Shown here piece by piece: positions 51,360-60,035 of a DNA stretch of 64,000 nucleotides. The position numbers were made by a program, and so were the translations under genes. This DNA comes from CAYNRG01 sp047973125 (lineage in GTDB: Bacteria > Bacillota_I > Bacilli_A > Erysipelotrichales > Erysipelotrichaceae). The stretch is taken from the NCBI GenBank assembly GCA_047973125.1, contig JBKEBK010000023.1, positions 1-64,000 on the forward strand, written 5' to 3'. Position 1 is the stretch's first letter; every line of letters begins with the position of its first letter. The notes beneath the pieces were generated by a model. It was not told where the DNA came from. It made no database searches and saw only the letters and a list, made by a program, of their open reading frames with translations.

Positions 51360-51923
51360 TTAAATTTTTCCTACTAGATCTAAGCTTGGCTTAAGTGTTT
51401 CTGCTCCTTCTTTCCATTTTGCAGGGCATACTTCACCTGGATTTTTTCTAACGTATTGAGCAGCTTTAATTTTACTTACTAAGACATTAGCATCTCTTCC
51501 GATGTTACCAGCATTGATTTCAACTGATTGGATGATTCCATCAGGATCAATAATGAAAGTACCACGATCAGCTAAACCAGCAGCTTCAATTAAAACATCA
51601 AAGTTTGTAGATAATACATGATTAGGATCACCAATCATTGTATAAGTTAAAGTTTTAATTGCTTCTGAGTGATCATGCCAAGCTTTATGAGTAAAGTGAG
51701 TATCTGTAGATACTGAGAATACTTCAACTCCTAATTTTTCAAATTCATCCATATTGTTTTGTAAATCTTGTAACTCTGTTGGGCATACGAATGTAAAGTC
51801 TGCTGGATAAAAGCAAACAACACTCCAATGTCCTTTAAAGTTTTCTTCTGTTACTTGTAAAAATTCACCGTTTTTAAATGCATCGGCTCTAAATGGTAAT
51901 ACTTCTTTTCCTACTAATGACAT
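51360..51923 (-). CDS. ahpC: Peroxiredoxin AhpC
   Basis: A typical 2-Cys peroxiredoxin of 187 residues that reduces H2O2 and organic peroxides. The peroxidatic cysteine is in FYPADFTFVCPTE and the resolving cysteine in NPGEVCPAKW near the C-terminus. The ATG at 51923 is chosen because GGAGGAAT precedes it; the open frame continues 42 nt upstream into the promoter. It partners ahpF and is regulated from a palindromic promoter region. Confidence 0.97.
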   Translation of the reverse strand: MSLVGKEVLPFRADAFKNGEFLQVTEENFKGHWSVVCFYPADFTFVCPTELQDLQNNMDEFEKLGVEVFSVSTDTHFTHKAWHDHSEAIKTLTYTMIGDPNHVLSTNFDVLIEAAGLADRGTFIIDPDGIIQSVEINAGNIGRDANVLVSKIKAAQYVRKNPGEVCPAKWKEGAETLKPSLDLVGKI

Positions 51924-51951
51924 AATTATTCCTCCTTGTTGTCTAGTATGT

Positions 51952-51984
51952 ATTGTATAATACATTACAATTTTAACATGTAAA
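51952..51984 (-). promoter_or_regulatory. ahpC promoter with palindromic operator
   Basis: On the minus strand TTTACA (51984-51979) and TATTAT (51962-51957) are 16 nt apart. A palindrome-like ATTGTA...TACAAT (51952-51971) covers the -10. Its AT-rich inverted repeat resembles a PerR box (TTATAATNATTATAA) only loosely; a peroxide or redox regulator is likely for this operon. Confidence 0.5.
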
Positions 51985-52102
51985 AAAAAGATTAAGCAAT
52001 TACTTTGACTAGAAGAATATATGGAATGATATTAACATGCTTGTATTAATTGTGTTTAAGGGAAAGAGTAACTTTTCATTTTGAAACAAATAGCTGCTTA
52101 TA

Positions 52103-52130
52103 TTGACATCAAAGGTTTTTTTATGATAAA
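52103..52130 (+). promoter_or_regulatory. Promoter of rpmG-secE-nusG
   Basis: TTGACA (52103-52108) with GATAAA (52125-52130) at 16-nt spacing, 32 nt before rpmG. The rest of the 239-nt gap with ahpC (51924-52162) holds only this and the ahpC promoter. Confidence 0.6.
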
Positions 52131-52162
52131 GTTAATAAGCATAAAAAGGAGTTGTTTTTATT

Positions 52163-52318
52163 ATGGCAAAAGATGATAGAGTTATTTTAACTTGTACGGT
52201 GTGTTTGTCTCGTAACTATACAACTCATCGTAATAAGAGAAGTTCACATGAAAGATTAGAATTAAAAAAGTTTTGTAAACGTTGTAATGAACATACATTA
52301 CATAAGGAAACAAAGTAG
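52163..52318 (+). CDS. rpmG: 50S ribosomal protein L33
   Basis: A 51-codon gene whose product begins MAKDDRVILTCTVCLSRNY and has a zinc ribbon: CTVC then CKRC (two CxxC pairs), ending CNEHTLHKETK-like. Length and sequence fit the zinc-binding L33. It is followed 11 nt later by secE and then nusG, the standard Firmicute order. AAAAGGAG lies about 8 nt before the ATG. Confidence 0.95.
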   Translation: MAKDDRVILTCTVCLSRNYTTHRNKRSSHERLELKKFCKRCNEHTLHKETK

Positions 52319-52329
52319 GAGGAATAATT

Positions 52330-52512
52330 ATGAAATGGTTTAGTATAGAAGGAATTTCAAAAGAAATTAAAAGAATAAGATGGCCACACCCAAAAGAATT
52401 AATGAGTAATACATTAGAAGTAATAATGTTTATCGTGTTTTTTGCTCTGTTTTTTATCTTATGTGAGTTTACAGTTACTTACTTCTTACGATTAATTGGA
52501 ATCGGGGTATAG
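52330..52512 (+). CDS. secE: Preprotein translocase subunit SecE
   Basis: A 60-residue single-span SecE of Gram-positive size. A basic amphipathic helix (GISKEIKRIRWPHPKELM) carries the conserved RWP motif, followed by one membrane helix (VIMFIVFFALFFILCEFTV). SecE clamps SecY in the membrane. It sits between rpmG and nusG; GGAGGAA precedes the ATG. Confidence 0.95.
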   Translation: MKWFSIEGISKEIKRIRWPHPKELMSNTLEVIMFIVFFALFFILCEFTVTYFLRLIGIGV

Positions 52513-52515
52513 ATA

Positions 52516-53088
52516 ATGGTAGTAAATAGCGCTCCTTTAACTGATGAAACTCAAAAAAGATGGTATGTAGTTAATACCTATGCAGGACATGAGAATAGAG
52601 TTAAAGATAACTTATTAAGACGTGTTGAGTCAATGGGTATTACAGAATATTTATTTCAAATAATAGTTGCTGAAGAAACAGAAATAGAATTTAAGAATGG
52701 TAAAGAAGTAAAAAAACAGAAGAATCTTTTTCCAGGATATCTGTTTGTTGAAATGATTATGACTGATGATGCTTGGTATGTTGTAAGAAACACACCAGGT
52801 GTTACAGGATTTATTGGATCTAGTGGTGGTGGTGCAAAACCATTCCCTGTATCTCCTGAGGAGATAGATGCAATTCTTAGAAGAATTGGAATGCAAGAAG
52901 GAAAAATTAGTATCAACTTTGAAGTTGGTGATATTGTTAAGGTTCTTACTGGTCCATTTAATGGCATGGAAGGTAAAGTTAGTCAATTAAACGATCAAAC
53001 ACAAAGTGCGTCGGTATTAATATTACTTTTCGGTAGAGAAACTCCTACAGATGTTGGTTATGCTGAGCTTGAAAAGGTTGAAATGTAA
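52516..53088 (+). CDS. nusG: Transcription antitermination/elongation factor NusG
   Basis: NusG binds RNA polymerase and affects pausing and termination. The 190-residue protein has the NGN domain (RWYVVNTYAGHENRVKDNL, LFPGYLFVEM, WYVVRNTPGVTGFIG) and a C-terminal KOW domain (GDIVKVLTGPFNGMEGKV). It starts 3 nt after secE. A terminator follows, and rplK-rplA, normally next, are more than 8 kb away. Confidence 0.97.
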   Translation: MVVNSAPLTDETQKRWYVVNTYAGHENRVKDNLLRRVESMGITEYLFQIIVAEETEIEFKNGKEVKKQKNLFPGYLFVEMIMTDDAWYVVRNTPGVTGFIGSSGGGAKPFPVSPEEIDAILRRIGMQEGKISINFEVGDIVKVLTGPFNGMEGKVSQLNDQTQSASVLILLFGRETPTDVGYAELEKVEM

Positions 53089-53102
53089 TTCAACCTTTTT
53101 TC
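53072..53102 (+). terminator. Terminator after nusG
   Basis: AAAAGGTTGAA (53072-53082) pairs perfectly with TTCAACCTTTT (53089-53099) around a 6-nt loop, followed by T residues. The nusG stop lies in the loop. Confidence 0.88.
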
Positions 53103-53168
53103 TTTTATTTTAGATAGTATATTAATATAAACGATGGTATAATAATTTAGAAAAAAGGGGATATTAAA

Positions 53169-55349
53169 ATGAAAAAGAAAATATTTTTATTGATTTTTGC
53201 ATTAATTTTACTAACTGGTTGTGGGGCGGATGTAAATACTAATGTTTACTATCAGAAAGAGAATAATGTAGTAGAAGTTATTACTAATGTAAAATTTGAT
53301 CAAACAGATTTCAACCATATAACTGGTGGTCAAGATGCTGTAAGAAGTGCAATGCAAGCAAATTTAAAAGATGGTTATACATTAACTGAGGAAGGGAAAA
53401 CTTTTTATCTTTCTAAGAAATTTGATAGCTTTGATGCATATAATGAGTTTGCGAAAAGTTTTTCAAAAACTCAAACGATTACAATTTTAGAAGGGCAAGA
53501 TATAAATGTTGATGGGTATAAAAATAAAATAATTATTGCATATGAAAAAACGGGAGATTATCTAAAAGATTATTTTGAGGCTGTTACAGCAAATTTGGAT
53601 ATAAGTAGTTCTGTAGATAAATCAAATTATATTACTGATAAAGGGTTTAGTTTTTTCATAGACCAAGAAGAATATAAAATTGGTGAGCATGTAAGTGATG
53701 TTAAGTATGAAACTACTGAGAAATTCATAAATGCTAATGCTACTATTGATTTATCAAAAGAGGATAAAGAATTAATATATAGTTCATTTGATGAGTATGA
53801 AAAGGAATACATAAACCATTATGTACCAGAATCAATTGATTTATCATTCAGAGTTATGATGAGTGAAGATTCATTATATAGAGATGAAATTATTGAAAAG
53901 ATAAAAGCTGAAGGGTATGAAACAACTACATTTGAAGAATATGTCGAGGTTAGTAAGTCTGGTGATATTGTAAGTAATGAAGAAGAATCATATGTTGATG
54001 GAATAAACTACACAGGATATTATCCTAGATTAGAGTGTATAGTAACAGATAACGCTATGTTTTCATATCAATATTATTGTGATGAAGCACCTGTTAAGTT
54101 TGAGCTAAACTTTGGAGAATCTCAAATTACAGAATTTACTAACAAATATACAATTGATAATAAAGATGTAACTGAATTATTAAGTCAGCCAATCAAAGTT
54201 AATAAAGTTAAATCTATGATTACAGGACTTATTGGGCTTATATTAGTTGCAATTGGTGGAGTCTTTGCATACTTTAAACTTAAAGGAACTAAAACTGGAG
54301 ATGATATCAAAGCTAAATTTAATAGTGTCTTAAGTTTTACCAAAGAAAAAACAAAGGATGTATCAAGTAGTGTTTCCTCATCAATCAAAAATGCTAAAGA
54401 AGAGTATGATAATGTTCCAGATCAAAAGACTAGCTTACTTACAAAGATTAATGATTTAGTTGATATAAGATTAACTGTAGTTTTAATACTTCTTACAACA
54501 CCATTTTATTCAGTTAAGTTACCTGAATTAAATATCAAAGGAACATTATTTGTACCTGGTGATGGACTGAGTGATTTAGCAGGCTTAATTGGTAATGATT
54601 TAATTACACAATTATTTGGTAGTGTATCATTTGTCCATAATATGACTATTTTACTAACTCTAATTACTATAATTATGTTTATTAAGAATATTCTTCTTAA
54701 ACTTAAGAAAATTGAGTTAAGTGAAAAAAACAATGAATATATTGATTTAGGTTTTTATGGAATTATTGCAGCTAGTTGCTTAATGTTCTTTATGATGAAA
54801 AATCCTTTAAAAGAAAATGTAGTAAATTCTTTAGCTTATTATATATTGTTTGTTGTTGCTGTATTATCAATTGTATCAATAGTAAAGAAAATAGATATTA
54901 AATTAAATATTTTTGCAAAAGATTTTATCATGATGTTATTTGTTACTCTTCTTGCAATGGGTAGTATTACAATTGAAACTTCTGAATTTTTAATGTTTTT
55001 TGGATCAGGACCATCAATACCAGATATTCATTTTAGCTTTTTAACACTTGCTCAAAATAATATATTTGCACTTATTACCCTTGCTGTGTATGCATCAGGT
55101 CTAATATACATGATTTATTTGAATATTAATGATAAATTAAATGAAAAGTTAAATGCAACGGCAATCATAGTTGTTATCTTGTTTTTAATTACATTTATAT
55201 CTCTAATTGGAAGTACAAAAATGGAAGTATTTAGTTATACATTTAGCTTAGGGGCTTCATCGCTTGCAATTCTATTAATAATATTATCTATAGCATTGGC
55301 GATAATACCGATTCATGCATATTTTGCTAATAAAAATAAAAGTGAATAA
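53169..55349 (+). CDS. LppM-like lipoprotein with C-terminal multi-span membrane domain
   Basis: A 726-residue protein. A lipoprotein signal ends at LLTGCGAD (Cys about 19). Residues 20 to 345 form an extracellular domain, N-terminal part resembling LppM-type lipoprotein domains, with two repeats of beta-rich sequence. A first helix (about 350-368) leads to a charged loop (about 370-430), and about eight further membrane helices follow to the C-terminus. I do not recognise the full architecture. It lies alone between the nusG terminator and its own, with AAAAGGGG before the ATG. Confidence 0.6.
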   Translation: MKKKIFLLIFALILLTGCGADVNTNVYYQKENNVVEVITNVKFDQTDFNHITGGQDAVRSAMQANLKDGYTLTEEGKTFYLSKKFDSFDAYNEFAKSFSKTQTITILEGQDINVDGYKNKIIIAYEKTGDYLKDYFEAVTANLDISSSVDKSNYITDKGFSFFIDQEEYKIGEHVSDVKYETTEKFINANATIDLSKEDKELIYSSFDEYEKEYINHYVPESIDLSFRVMMSEDSLYRDEIIEKIKAEGYETTTFEEYVEVSKSGDIVSNEEESYVDGINYTGYYPRLECIVTDNAMFSYQYYCDEAPVKFELNFGESQITEFTNKYTIDNKDVTELLSQPIKVNKVKSMITGLIGLILVAIGGVFAYFKLKGTKTGDDIKAKFNSVLSFTKEKTKDVSSSVSSSIKNAKEEYDNVPDQKTSLLTKINDLVDIRLTVVLILLTTPFYSVKLPELNIKGTLFVPGDGLSDLAGLIGNDLITQLFGSVSFVHNMTILLTLITIIMFIKNILLKLKKIELSEKNNEYIDLGFYGIIAASCLMFFMMKNPLKENVVNSLAYYILFVVAVLSIVSIVKKIDIKLNIFAKDFIMMLFVTLLAMGSITIETSEFLMFFGSGPSIPDIHFSFLTLAQNNIFALITLAVYASGLIYMIYLNINDKLNEKLNATAIIVVILFLITFISLIGSTKMEVFSYTFSLGASSLAILLIILSIALAIIPIHAYFANKNKSE

Positions 55350-55358
55350 TTAAGCTGT

Positions 55359-55393
55359 AAAGGTGTTGGATATCATATCAAACACCTTTTTTC
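55359..55393. terminator. Terminator between lipoprotein and AraC genes
   Basis: AAAGGTGTT (55359-55367) pairs with AACACCTTT (55381-55389), extended by GAT/ATC in the loop side, followed by T residues. It can serve the two convergent genes. Confidence 0.8.
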
Positions 55394-55414
55394 TTTTTTA
55401 AAAATTGTATTAAC

Positions 55415-56233
55415 TTAATTATTTAAATTACGGTATTGTTGGGGACTCATTTTCTCATATTTTTTAAATTGTTGTGAAAGATAACTTAATGAAGAAAACC
55501 CTAGTATAATTGATATTTCAGATATGCTGTAATCTGTGTTATTTAAGAGTTCTTTGCACACTTTGACCCTTGTCTTATTCAAATATGAAATTGGTGAAAT
55601 ATTATATGTTTTTTTAAATTTATGGCTTAAGTGATATTTACTAATATTTAATCTTTTTGCAAGGATATCTAATGTAATTTTCTTTTCATAATTTTCTTCA
55701 ATATATTTTTTAACTTTAAAGAAAACTTGGTCCACTTTTTCTGTGGCCTCAATTTTATAGTAGGTGTTTGCTAATCTACAGATGTTTAAAATTATTATCT
55801 CTAAATAATATTGGGTAAGTTGAAAAGAAATTTCAGTATTCAATTTTATTTCGCTCAATAAGTTAGTAAATAAGCCTAATATTATTTTATTTTTTTTATC
55901 ATTAACAATACAATAATCAAGATTATCTTTAAATGATATTACTAAATTTTTAATTGAAAGAATGTAGTAACTTAAATGATCATTCTCACTTGAGTATTCA
56001 GTATGTTTGATATATGGATTTAAAACAATGATATTATTCTTTTCTATTTTAAAAGAAGTTTTATCAATTTCAATTACTCCTGTTCCAGAAGTTACATAAA
56101 TAACTTCTGTGAAGTGATGACTATGTGTTGAACTTGCCCAATCATTCTCAAAAGATGACTCAGTAAAAAGTAATAATCTTGGTGAGTCTTTAAAATGATG
56201 CTCATACATTACTTCATATTTCTTTGTACTCAT
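55415..56233 (-). CDS. AraC-family transcriptional regulator with cupin domain
   Basis: A 272-residue regulator. The N-terminal half is a cupin-type sensor (WASSTHSHHFTEVIYVTSG, INPYIKHTEYSS-like), and the C-terminal half is the two-HTH AraC domain: ITLDILAKRLNISKYHLSHKFKKTY (first HTH) and ISEISIILGFSSLSYLSQQFKKY (second) with the closing MSPQQYR. It is divergent from a sugar ABC operon and is probably its regulator; repeats of TAATGTAA lie between. The motif strings are separated blocks. Confidence 0.9.
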   Translation of the reverse strand: MSTKKYEVMYEHHFKDSPRLLLFTESSFENDWASSTHSHHFTEVIYVTSGTGVIEIDKTSFKIEKNNIIVLNPYIKHTEYSSENDHLSYYILSIKNLVISFKDNLDYCIVNDKKNKIILGLFTNLLSEIKLNTEISFQLTQYYLEIIILNICRLANTYYKIEATEKVDQVFFKVKKYIEENYEKKITLDILAKRLNISKYHLSHKFKKTYNISPISYLNKTRVKVCKELLNNTDYSISEISIILGFSSLSYLSQQFKKYEKMSPQQYRNLNN

Positions 56234-56534
56234 ATTTCATCTCTTCTTTCAATCTATAATAAAATTTTATAATGTAAACTAGATTTAGTCAATAAATGTG
56301 GTTTATAAATAAAGTTGTATAGAGCAAGAATTATAAAATTACTAGCAATATAAATATTGTAATGTAAGGGCTTTTATTGTTAGAATAAATTTGTATAAAG
56401 CATAAAAATAATGTAAATGTTTTGACAAAATATTAGAGTAAATTTAAGTTACTAGCAAGCTTACAACTTAGCTCTATTAGAAATATTTACATTAAGAGTA
56501 TGGTTTACTCATTTTCAATTTAAGGAGGAAAGAA
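56234..56534 (+). promoter_or_regulatory. Regulatory gap with four TAATGTAA repeats
   Basis: This 301-nt gap has no ORF. It holds TAATGTAA at 56270-56277, 56360-56367 and 56409-56416 and its reverse complement at 56487-56494. It also holds two copies of TTACTAGCAA (56339-56348 and 56449-56458, 110 nt apart). A TTGACA at 56422-56427 with a weak -10 about 17 nt on may drive the ABC operon. The repeats are candidate AraC-type operators. Confidence 0.5.
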
Positions 56535-57827
56535 ATGAAAAGAAAATTAATTATGTTATTGTCAGTATTTACATTATTATCACTGTTAGGATGCTCAGCT
56601 GATAATAAAACAGATTCAGTGGAAACAAAGACACCTGAAGTTAGTGAAGATGTCTTAAGTGTATGGGCGTGGGATCCAAATTTTAATATCTATGCATTAA
56701 AAGAGGCAGAAAAAATATATCAAGAAACTAACCCTAATTTTAAGCTAGATATACAAGAAAATATCTTTAATGATATTGAAACAAAGCTTGTAGTTGCTGC
56801 ACAGTCTAATGATTATAGTACTTTACCAGATATTATCTTAATGCAAGATTACTCATACGAAAAGTTTGTAAAGAATTTTCCTGATTTGTTTGCGGATTTA
56901 ACATCATCTGGTATTAACTTTGCTGAATTTTCTCAAGGTAAGGTTGCATCTTCGACAATAGATTCTAAGAATTATGGAGTTCCATTTGATAATGGGGTTT
57001 CTGTAATGGCTTTAAGAAAAGATATTATTGAAGAAGCAGGGCTTACAGTTGATCAATTTAGTGATAAGACTTGGAATGAATTTATCGAACTTGGAAAAGT
57101 TGTAAAAGAGAAAACAGGTCTTCCAATGTTAACAGCATCAGCTGGGGCAGAAACTGTAATGCATATGATTCAATCATCAGGACAATCAGTTTATGTTGAT
57201 GGGAAAATTGATTTAGTGAATAATGAAGCTTTATTAGAGGCTATGAATACTTATAAGCAACTTGTTGATGAAGGAATCTTAATGGAGTACACTGACTGGG
57301 ATCAGTATATTGCTTCAATTAACACAGGAAAAGCTGCTGGTTTAATACAAGGGTGCTGGATTATGTCGTCAATTCAGAATGCTGAGGATCAATCTGGTAA
57401 ATGGGTATTAAGTAACTTACCAAGACTTGAAACTGATGGGGCCACAAATTATGCTAGTATGGGTGGTGCAAGTTGGGCTGTATCAAAAAATGGTAATATT
57501 GATTTAGCTACAGACTTCTTGAATAAGACTTTTGCATCAAATGTAGAATTTTATAATGACTTATTATCTATTGGTGCAATTACAAGTTATTTACCAGCTG
57601 CAAATACAAGTAAATATCAAGAAGCATCTGAGTTCTATGGTGGTCAAAAAGTTTATGCAGATATAGTAGAATTTAGTGCTGGCATTCCAGCATTCTCATA
57701 TGGTGCTTATTTATCAGAAGTAAGAAGTGCTCTTACTGATGCTATTACAAATGTTATACAAAATGATGCAGATATTACATCAGAAATAAAAGCTGCACAA
57801 GATGCTGTAGACTTTAGTATTGAATAA
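56535..57827 (+). CDS. Sugar ABC transporter substrate-binding lipoprotein
   Basis: A 430-residue family 1 extracellular binding protein. The lipoprotein signal ends SLLGCSAD (Cys about 20). The mature chain starts VLSVWAWDPNFNIYALKEAEKIY, has AKLVVAAQSNDYS-like and LPDIILMQDY segments in lobe 1, and GAASWAVSK-type lobe 2 sequences (GGASWAVSKNGNIDLATDF). It likely binds an oligosaccharide. AAGGAGG precedes the ATG. A strong hairpin separates it from the permease genes. Confidence 0.9.
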   Translation: MKRKLIMLLSVFTLLSLLGCSADNKTDSVETKTPEVSEDVLSVWAWDPNFNIYALKEAEKIYQETNPNFKLDIQENIFNDIETKLVVAAQSNDYSTLPDIILMQDYSYEKFVKNFPDLFADLTSSGINFAEFSQGKVASSTIDSKNYGVPFDNGVSVMALRKDIIEEAGLTVDQFSDKTWNEFIELGKVVKEKTGLPMLTASAGAETVMHMIQSSGQSVYVDGKIDLVNNEALLEAMNTYKQLVDEGILMEYTDWDQYIASINTGKAAGLIQGCWIMSSIQNAEDQSGKWVLSNLPRLETDGATNYASMGGASWAVSKNGNIDLATDFLNKTFASNVEFYNDLLSIGAITSYLPAANTSKYQEASEFYGGQKVYADIVEFSAGIPAFSYGAYLSEVRSALTDAITNVIQNDADITSEIKAAQDAVDFSIE

Positions 57828-57853
57828 ATAAAAATATTAATTAAACTATAATG

Positions 57854-57885
57854 CCGTCAAGTTAAGTATCCACTTAGCTTGGCGG
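57854..57885 (+). other. Intercistronic hairpin between binding protein and permeases
   Basis: CCGTCAAGTTAAGT (57854-57867) pairs over all 14 positions with ACTTAGCTTGGCGG (57872-57885), with two G-U pairs and a 4-nt loop. The T run comes about 8 nt later (57895-57900). It may be a leaky terminator or mRNA stabiliser that keeps binding protein levels above permease levels, as seen in malE-type operons. Confidence 0.6.
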
Positions 57886-57929
57886 ATTATCTAATTTTTT
57901 AAAGAAACTCTTTTAGAAGGGGGGATTTA

Positions 57930-58790
57930 ATGTTTAATAAAGAACTTAAAAATAAACAAAGTTTAATCGGGTGGGCTTTTGTGCTACCAGCAACAATCCT
58001 AATTTTTATCTTTTGTTTTTATCCAATGTTTCAAGCTATTATACTCTCATTTCAAAAAAATGATAGCTTTAGCTTAGTAAATTATACCAGGATTTTAAAA
58101 GACAAAACATTTCAACAAGCATTGTTTAATACGGTACTGTATTTGATTGTTCAAGTTCCAATTATGTTAATTATTGCTTTGAGTTTTGCACACTTACTTA
58201 ATAAAGCAAATTTAAAATTTAAAGGGATTTATAGAACATTAATTTTTTTACCATGTGCTACATCGCTTGTTTCATATTCAATGATTTTTAAGTCATTGTT
58301 TGCTAATGATGGTTTTGTAAATTCAATGTTAGAAATGTTTAATGTTGCTCCAATAGAATGGTTTCAAAACGCTTGGGCAGCAAGGTTTGTTATTATTGTT
58401 GCACTTATTTGGAGATGGACTGGCTATAATATGATTTTCTACTTAGCTGGATTACAAAATATTGAAAAATCTGTATATGAAGCTGCGAAAATTGATGGTG
58501 CTAGTAATTTCAAACAGTTTACTAAGATTACAATACCTTTACTTAAGCCAACAATATTATTAACAGCAATTATGTCAACAGCTGGTACACTACAGTTATT
58601 TGATGAATCTGTTAATTTGACAGCTGGAGGTCCAGGCAAAGCAACAATGACCCTATCGCATTATATATACAATACTTCTTTTGTTGAAGGTTTTAATTTT
58701 AATTATAGTGCAGCATTATCGGTTGTGGTAATGGTAAGTGTTGCTGTTTTAGCTTTTTTACAAATGAAAGTGGGGGATAAGCGTGACTAA
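57930..58790 (+). CDS. Sugar ABC transporter permease (MalF/UgpA type)
   Basis: A 286-residue permease with six helices. The EAA loop is VYEAAKIDGASNFKQFTKI with TIPLLKPTILL, the motif that contacts the ATPase. A FCFYPMFQAIILSF segment forms the first helix, and AGGPGKATMTLSHYIY lies near the end, common in CUT1 permeases. AAGGGGGG lies upstream. It overlaps the partner permease by 8 nt. No ATPase gene is in this operon, so a shared MsmK-type ATPase elsewhere is expected. Confidence 0.92.
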   Translation: MFNKELKNKQSLIGWAFVLPATILIFIFCFYPMFQAIILSFQKNDSFSLVNYTRILKDKTFQQALFNTVLYLIVQVPIMLIIALSFAHLLNKANLKFKGIYRTLIFLPCATSLVSYSMIFKSLFANDGFVNSMLEMFNVAPIEWFQNAWAARFVIIVALIWRWTGYNMIFYLAGLQNIEKSVYEAAKIDGASNFKQFTKITIPLLKPTILLTAIMSTAGTLQLFDESVNLTAGGPGKATMTLSHYIYNTSFVEGFNFNYSAALSVVVMVSVAVLAFLQMKVGDKRD

Positions 58791-59589
58791 ATTTAAAAAA
58801 ATCTTTCCATACATTGTTCTTACCTCAGCAAGCCTTTTATCAGTTTTTCCTCTATACTATATGATAAGTGGAGCAACTAATAAAAGTATTGATATAGTTC
58901 GTGGAAAATTGTTTTTTGGAACATATCTATTTGAAAATTTTAAGACACTTATAAATAATCAAAATTTAGCACTAGCCCTTTCAAACTCATTTAGAAATGC
59001 AATTATCTTGACGGTATTAACTTTAGTAATATGTTCAATTGCTGGTTATGGATTTGAAATTTATCATAGTAAAAGAAAAGATTTTTTGATGAAGATATTA
59101 TTGCTTGCTATGATGTTTCCATTTATTGCAATTGTTACACCATTATTTAAATTATTTTCAAATTTAAAAATGATTAATAGTATGTGGGCATTTATGCTAC
59201 CTACAATTTCAACTCCTTTTATTATAATGATGTTCAGGCAAGCTTCAAGATCTTTTCCAAAAGAGATTATTGATGCTGCTAGAATCGATGGTTTAAGTGA
59301 TTTTAAAATTTTTTATAAGATATTTGTACCAACAATGAAATCAACATATGGAGCAGCGACTACGGTTATCTTTATGAATGCTTGGAATAGTTATTTATGG
59401 CCGAAAATAATTTTTCAGGATAATTCTTCAATTACAATCCCGATGTTAGTTGCTAACTTAAAAAGTGGATACAGTGTTGACTATGGAATGTTAATGCTTG
59501 GTGTTCTAATTGCAACCATTCCAACAGCTATTGTCTTTTTTGCATTACAGAAGCATTTTGCTGATGGTATTACAGGATCGGTGAAATAA
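58783..59589 (+). CDS. Sugar ABC transporter permease (MalG/UgpE type)
   Basis: A 268-residue permease, partner of the preceding one. It has FPLYYMISGATNKS near the first helix, EIIDAARIDGLSDFKIFYKI (EAA loop) with FVPTMKST, and a GSVK end typical of MalG-like proteins. The start is GTG at 58783, overlapping the upstream gene, with GGGGGAT before it. The stop overlaps the ATG of the next gene (TAATG). Confidence 0.92.
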   Translation: MTKFKKIFPYIVLTSASLLSVFPLYYMISGATNKSIDIVRGKLFFGTYLFENFKTLINNQNLALALSNSFRNAIILTVLTLVICSIAGYGFEIYHSKRKDFLMKILLLAMMFPFIAIVTPLFKLFSNLKMINSMWAFMLPTISTPFIIMMFRQASRSFPKEIIDAARIDGLSDFKIFYKIFVPTMKSTYGAATTVIFMNAWNSYLWPKIIFQDNSSITIPMLVANLKSGYSVDYGMLMLGVLIATIPTAIVFFALQKHFADGITGSVK

Positions 59590-60035
59590 TGGAAAATATT
59601 ATTGATGAATTGTATATGACAAGTGAAGAAATAAAACTATTAAAATGTAATCTTGTTTTTGCAAAGGAGTTGAAATTAATAGTTGATGATAGTATTGAGG
59701 CAATTAAAGTTCGTTGTGATAAGTTAAATAAATTAAATGAAGAAAAGCTAAAAAATAATGAGGTTGTATTTGGTTTAAGTTATTATCCAATACATATTTA
59801 TGCTCAATATGAGCTTACAAATTTTAAGCTGGAATTTATTTCAAAAAAGGTTAGTTATAATTATAAGGTTATAACTAAAAAAGAAAAACAAGACTTTTAT
59901 AATAATAACAATATTTTTACAAGATGTAATAAGGATAAATTTAAGTATGATGAAGTTGAGGCAGTTATTGAAAAAAGGCTTAGGGAGATAGAATATGATA
60001 AAGAAATCAATAGAATATTTTGTAAGCTCTTTTAA
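59589..60035 (+). CDS. Unrecognised protein coupled to sugar permease gene
   Basis: A 148-residue soluble protein rich in Lys, Glu and Asn, begun by an ATG overlapping the permease stop. It has helical stretches (ELYMTSEEIKLLKCNLVFAK, VEAVIEKRLREIEYDKEINR) and the tyrosine-rich LSYYPIHIYAQYE between. No signal peptide or membrane helix is seen, so it is cytosolic. I do not recognise a family. Its last 41 nt overlap the beta-helix gene, so its real 3' end may be shared. Confidence 0.55.
   Translation: MENIIDELYMTSEEIKLLKCNLVFAKELKLIVDDSIEAIKVRCDKLNKLNEEKLKNNEVVFGLSYYPIHIYAQYELTNFKLEFISKKVSYNYKVITKKEKQDFYNNNNIFTRCNKDKFKYDEVEAVIEKRLREIEYDKEINRIFCKLF

Noticed and set aside
56270..56494. CRISPR-like repeats from the TAATGTAA and TTACTAGCAA boxes.
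   Set aside because: The units are 8-10 nt with irregular spacing, and no cas genes are present.
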